Shown here piece by piece: positions 62,817 through 64,000 of a stretch of 64,000 nt of DNA. Each line of letters opens with the position of its first letter. The stretch's first letter is position 1. Where the stretch lies: positions 1 to 64,000 of the forward strand of contig NZ_RXYA01000002.1 of NCBI RefSeq assembly GCF_008086595.1, read 5' to 3'. Under the pieces are notes generated by a model, which was given only the letters and a program-made list of their open reading frames with translations, ran no database searches and was not told where the DNA came from. Source of the DNA: Acetobacterium paludosum (lineage in GTDB: Bacteria > Bacillota > Clostridia > Eubacteriales > Eubacteriaceae). The position numbers were made by a program, and so were the translations under genes.

Positions 62817-63413
62817 TCAACGGTGCCTGGCACCGGGGCTTGATAATTTATTATATACAAGTTTGTTTAGAAAATGTAGCCCATAACCCAACACAAGAAA
62901 TAGAACAACAACACAACCTACGCTTAGCAGCACCATTCCCAACGAATTATCGACTAAAATCAGGCTTGCCGGAAACGGGCACTTACCCACAATTTTCCAT
63001 AAAACAAATGCCAAGACAAAGTAACAGATTGGGAAAACAACAACTGTGGCAATCTGTAATGGATTCTTAATTTCGCAATGATTGCAAAAGACACCCCAAT
63101 ATACAAATAACACAATCGGATTAACAATATGGATAAATATAAAAGCACCTTCCACATTTAAACCAATCGCCAGGGTCACAATCAAAATAATTAAAATTGC
63201 CAGCATACAATTAAAATACCACAAAACGGATAATTCTTTTTTTGTCATTATGTAATGGCAAAAGGAAATTAAGAAAAATATCCCCACCAACATTCCCGAT
63301 ATAAAGCAGTATTCGCCCATATAGCTGATATCTGTATAATACCCCCAGATTTCTGTGACAATAAATAAAATACCGAGGACCAAGTCACAACCACTTCTCA
63401 CTTTATTTTTCAA
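62817..63413 (-). CDS. Multi-pass membrane protein of unknown function
   Basis: A 198-residue protein with about six hydrophobic helices and a conserved-looking IVGKCPFP segment. The start is TTG 63413 behind GAGAGGA. The last residues (SSPGARHR) are encoded by a perfect GGTGCCTGGCACC repeat, whereas the deleted copy at 54701 ends at NKLSK; the normal end was probably near that point. I do not recognise the family. It is the source of the deleted copy at 54701-54901. Confidence 0.7.
   Translation of the reverse strand: MKNKVRSGCDLVLGILFIVTEIWGYYTDISYMGEYCFISGMLVGIFFLISFCHYIMTKKELSVLWYFNCMLAILIILIVTLAIGLNVEGAFIFIHIVNPIVLFVYWGVFCNHCEIKNPLQIATVVVFPICYFVLAFVLWKIVGKCPFPASLILVDNSLGMVLLSVGCVVVLFLVLGYGLHFLNKLVYNKLSSPGARHR
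62822..62834. repeat. GGTGCCTGGCACC palindrome (extragenic repeat family)
   Basis: Perfect copy identical to that at 16109-16121. It forms the last codons of the gene at 62817-63413 and lies 55 bases before the DsbA-family start. Confidence 0.75.
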
Positions 63414-63500
63414 ATAATTTCCTCTCCAATTTCTGAATTGATGCTACTAAATAGTGTGTTTATTCTTACATCACATTTTTTCAATTATAATTTCTCTTGT

Positions 63501-64000
63501 CTAATTCATTTTACTCAAACTTACGGACGTTCGCAAAAGATTATAGCGCTGCTCTGCCAGTAACAGATTTACCATTTTATCATAGCTACTCACACCGTCT
63601 GTCTGGTTATTCGCCTTCAGATAGGCATCATTGACACGAGTTGAAACATTTGAAATAATACCATCATACTTGCCCCAATACTGCTCATTCTGTACCATGT
63701 CATGCTGCACCTTCTGTGACAGACTGGACTCTATTTCCAATGCCTTATCCGGATCAACTTTCTCCAGCGCCGATATGGAATGATCAAACGCCAAAAAAAG
63801 TCCACTGTAACGTATCATTGGTTCATCCTGCTGCATGCATGCCAGAAAGGATATAAAACCCGCCTCATCCTCTTGCATAAAACCGCACTGATGTGCCAGT
63901 TCATGAGTCATAGCGGCAGGTATCATGAAAACGGGCATGTCAACATTGATATTAGATTCCAACGTAAAAGGGCAAAAAATGCCTTCTATCCCTGCCCGAG
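63501..64000 (-). CDS. DUF3810-type zinc metallopeptidase-like membrane protein (C-terminal part)
   Basis: The frame runs in from the right edge with no stop and ends at 63501, giving ~165 residues. It contains the zinc-peptidase motif HELAHQCGFMQEDEAGF, with a second Glu/Asp set in EDEA. Upstream residues (FCPFTLESNINV) match the DUF3810 pattern before the motif. Family members have N-terminal membrane helices, presumably beyond the window. The ATG/TTG near 63962 is internal, not the true start. Substrate unknown. Confidence 0.8.
   Translation of the reverse strand, partial: RAGIEGIFCPFTLESNINVDMPVFMIPAAMTHELAHQCGFMQEDEAGFISFLACMQQDEPMIRYSGLFLAFDHSISALEKVDPDKALEIESSLSQKVQHDMVQNEQYWGKYDGIISNVSTRVNDAYLKANNQTDGVSSYDKMVNLLLAEQRYNLLRTSVSLSKMN

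Noticed and set aside
50000-63000. Integron-like gene cassette array
   Set aside because: The many small single genes on one strand suggested it, but no attC-like sites or integrase were found; copied and deleted fragments explain the pattern better.
1-64000. CRISPR arrays, tRNA and rRNA genes
   Set aside because: No regularly spaced direct repeats, tRNA T-loop consensus or rRNA-like stretches were recognised by eye.

Overview
The window looks like chromosome of a low-to-mid GC acetogenic Firmicute, most probably Acetobacterium or a close relative. The main reason is the set of one-carbon genes: two corrinoid (B12) shuttle proteins, two UroD-family methyltransferases, a methyltetrahydrofolate:corrinoid methyltransferase, a PocR/AraC regulator and a G3E GTPase. 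Strong purine-rich Shine-Dalgarno sites, frequent TTG/GTG starts and clostridial families (ChW repeat proteins, HelD, UPF0316, DUF2284, DUF3810) agree with this. The genus is inferred; no rRNA or other marker gene is present.

Layout. 1-1.6 kb: membrane sensor cut by the left edge. 2.1-4.6 kb: DHA2 exporter, HxlR repressor and a divergent flavin-type enzyme. 4.7-10.6 kb: leftward corrinoid methyltransferase module, read as G3E GTPase, small unknown protein, MeTr, corrinoid protein, UroD methyltransferase, PocR/AraC regulator, second corrinoid protein. 11.4-17.9 kb: a dicarboxylate-type symporter with an extra soluble N-terminal domain, then VOC, Cys-cluster, lipase and S41 protease genes. 17.9-21.5 kb: a graveyard of broken defence-type genes (AlbA_2/RecG-like ATPase, HSP90-like ATPase, HsdM fragment). 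21.8-26.1 kb: a second methyltransferase locus (MFS, UroD protein, divergent PucR/CdaR-type regulator). 26.3-31.6 kb: small genes including an ArsR/zinc-protein/ArsC cluster and a NYN-LOTUS protein. 32-45.8 kb: chemoreceptor, HelD, M13 peptidase, cysK, GGDEF protein, QueG-like protein and amino acid permease. 46-50 kb: monooxygenase-domain protein, nucleoside kinase and an HD-GYP/PAS protein with an in-frame amber codon. 50-64 kb: an accessory zone of ChW surface proteins, GNATs, exonuclease, nitroreductase, methyltransferase and DsbA genes, mixed with truncated copies of its own genes.

How it works together. In the methylotrophic module the UroD protein should move a methyl group from a substrate (phenyl methyl ether or similar) to Co(I) of the corrinoid protein. 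MeTr then passes it to tetrahydrofolate for the Wood-Ljungdahl pathway. The PocR/AraC protein is the likely switch. The UroD gene at 23-24 kb has its own transporter and regulator but no corrinoid partner nearby, so it may borrow one from the first module.

The most unusual aspects are the amber codon at 49820-49822 in a genus known to include pyrrolysine users, the symporter fusion, the decayed defence island, and a repeated pattern in which genes were copied and then lost their middle. A palindromic GGTGCCTGGCACC-type repeat family lies at many gene ends and often supplies the last codons. No rRNA, tRNA, CRISPR array or intact transposase was seen.
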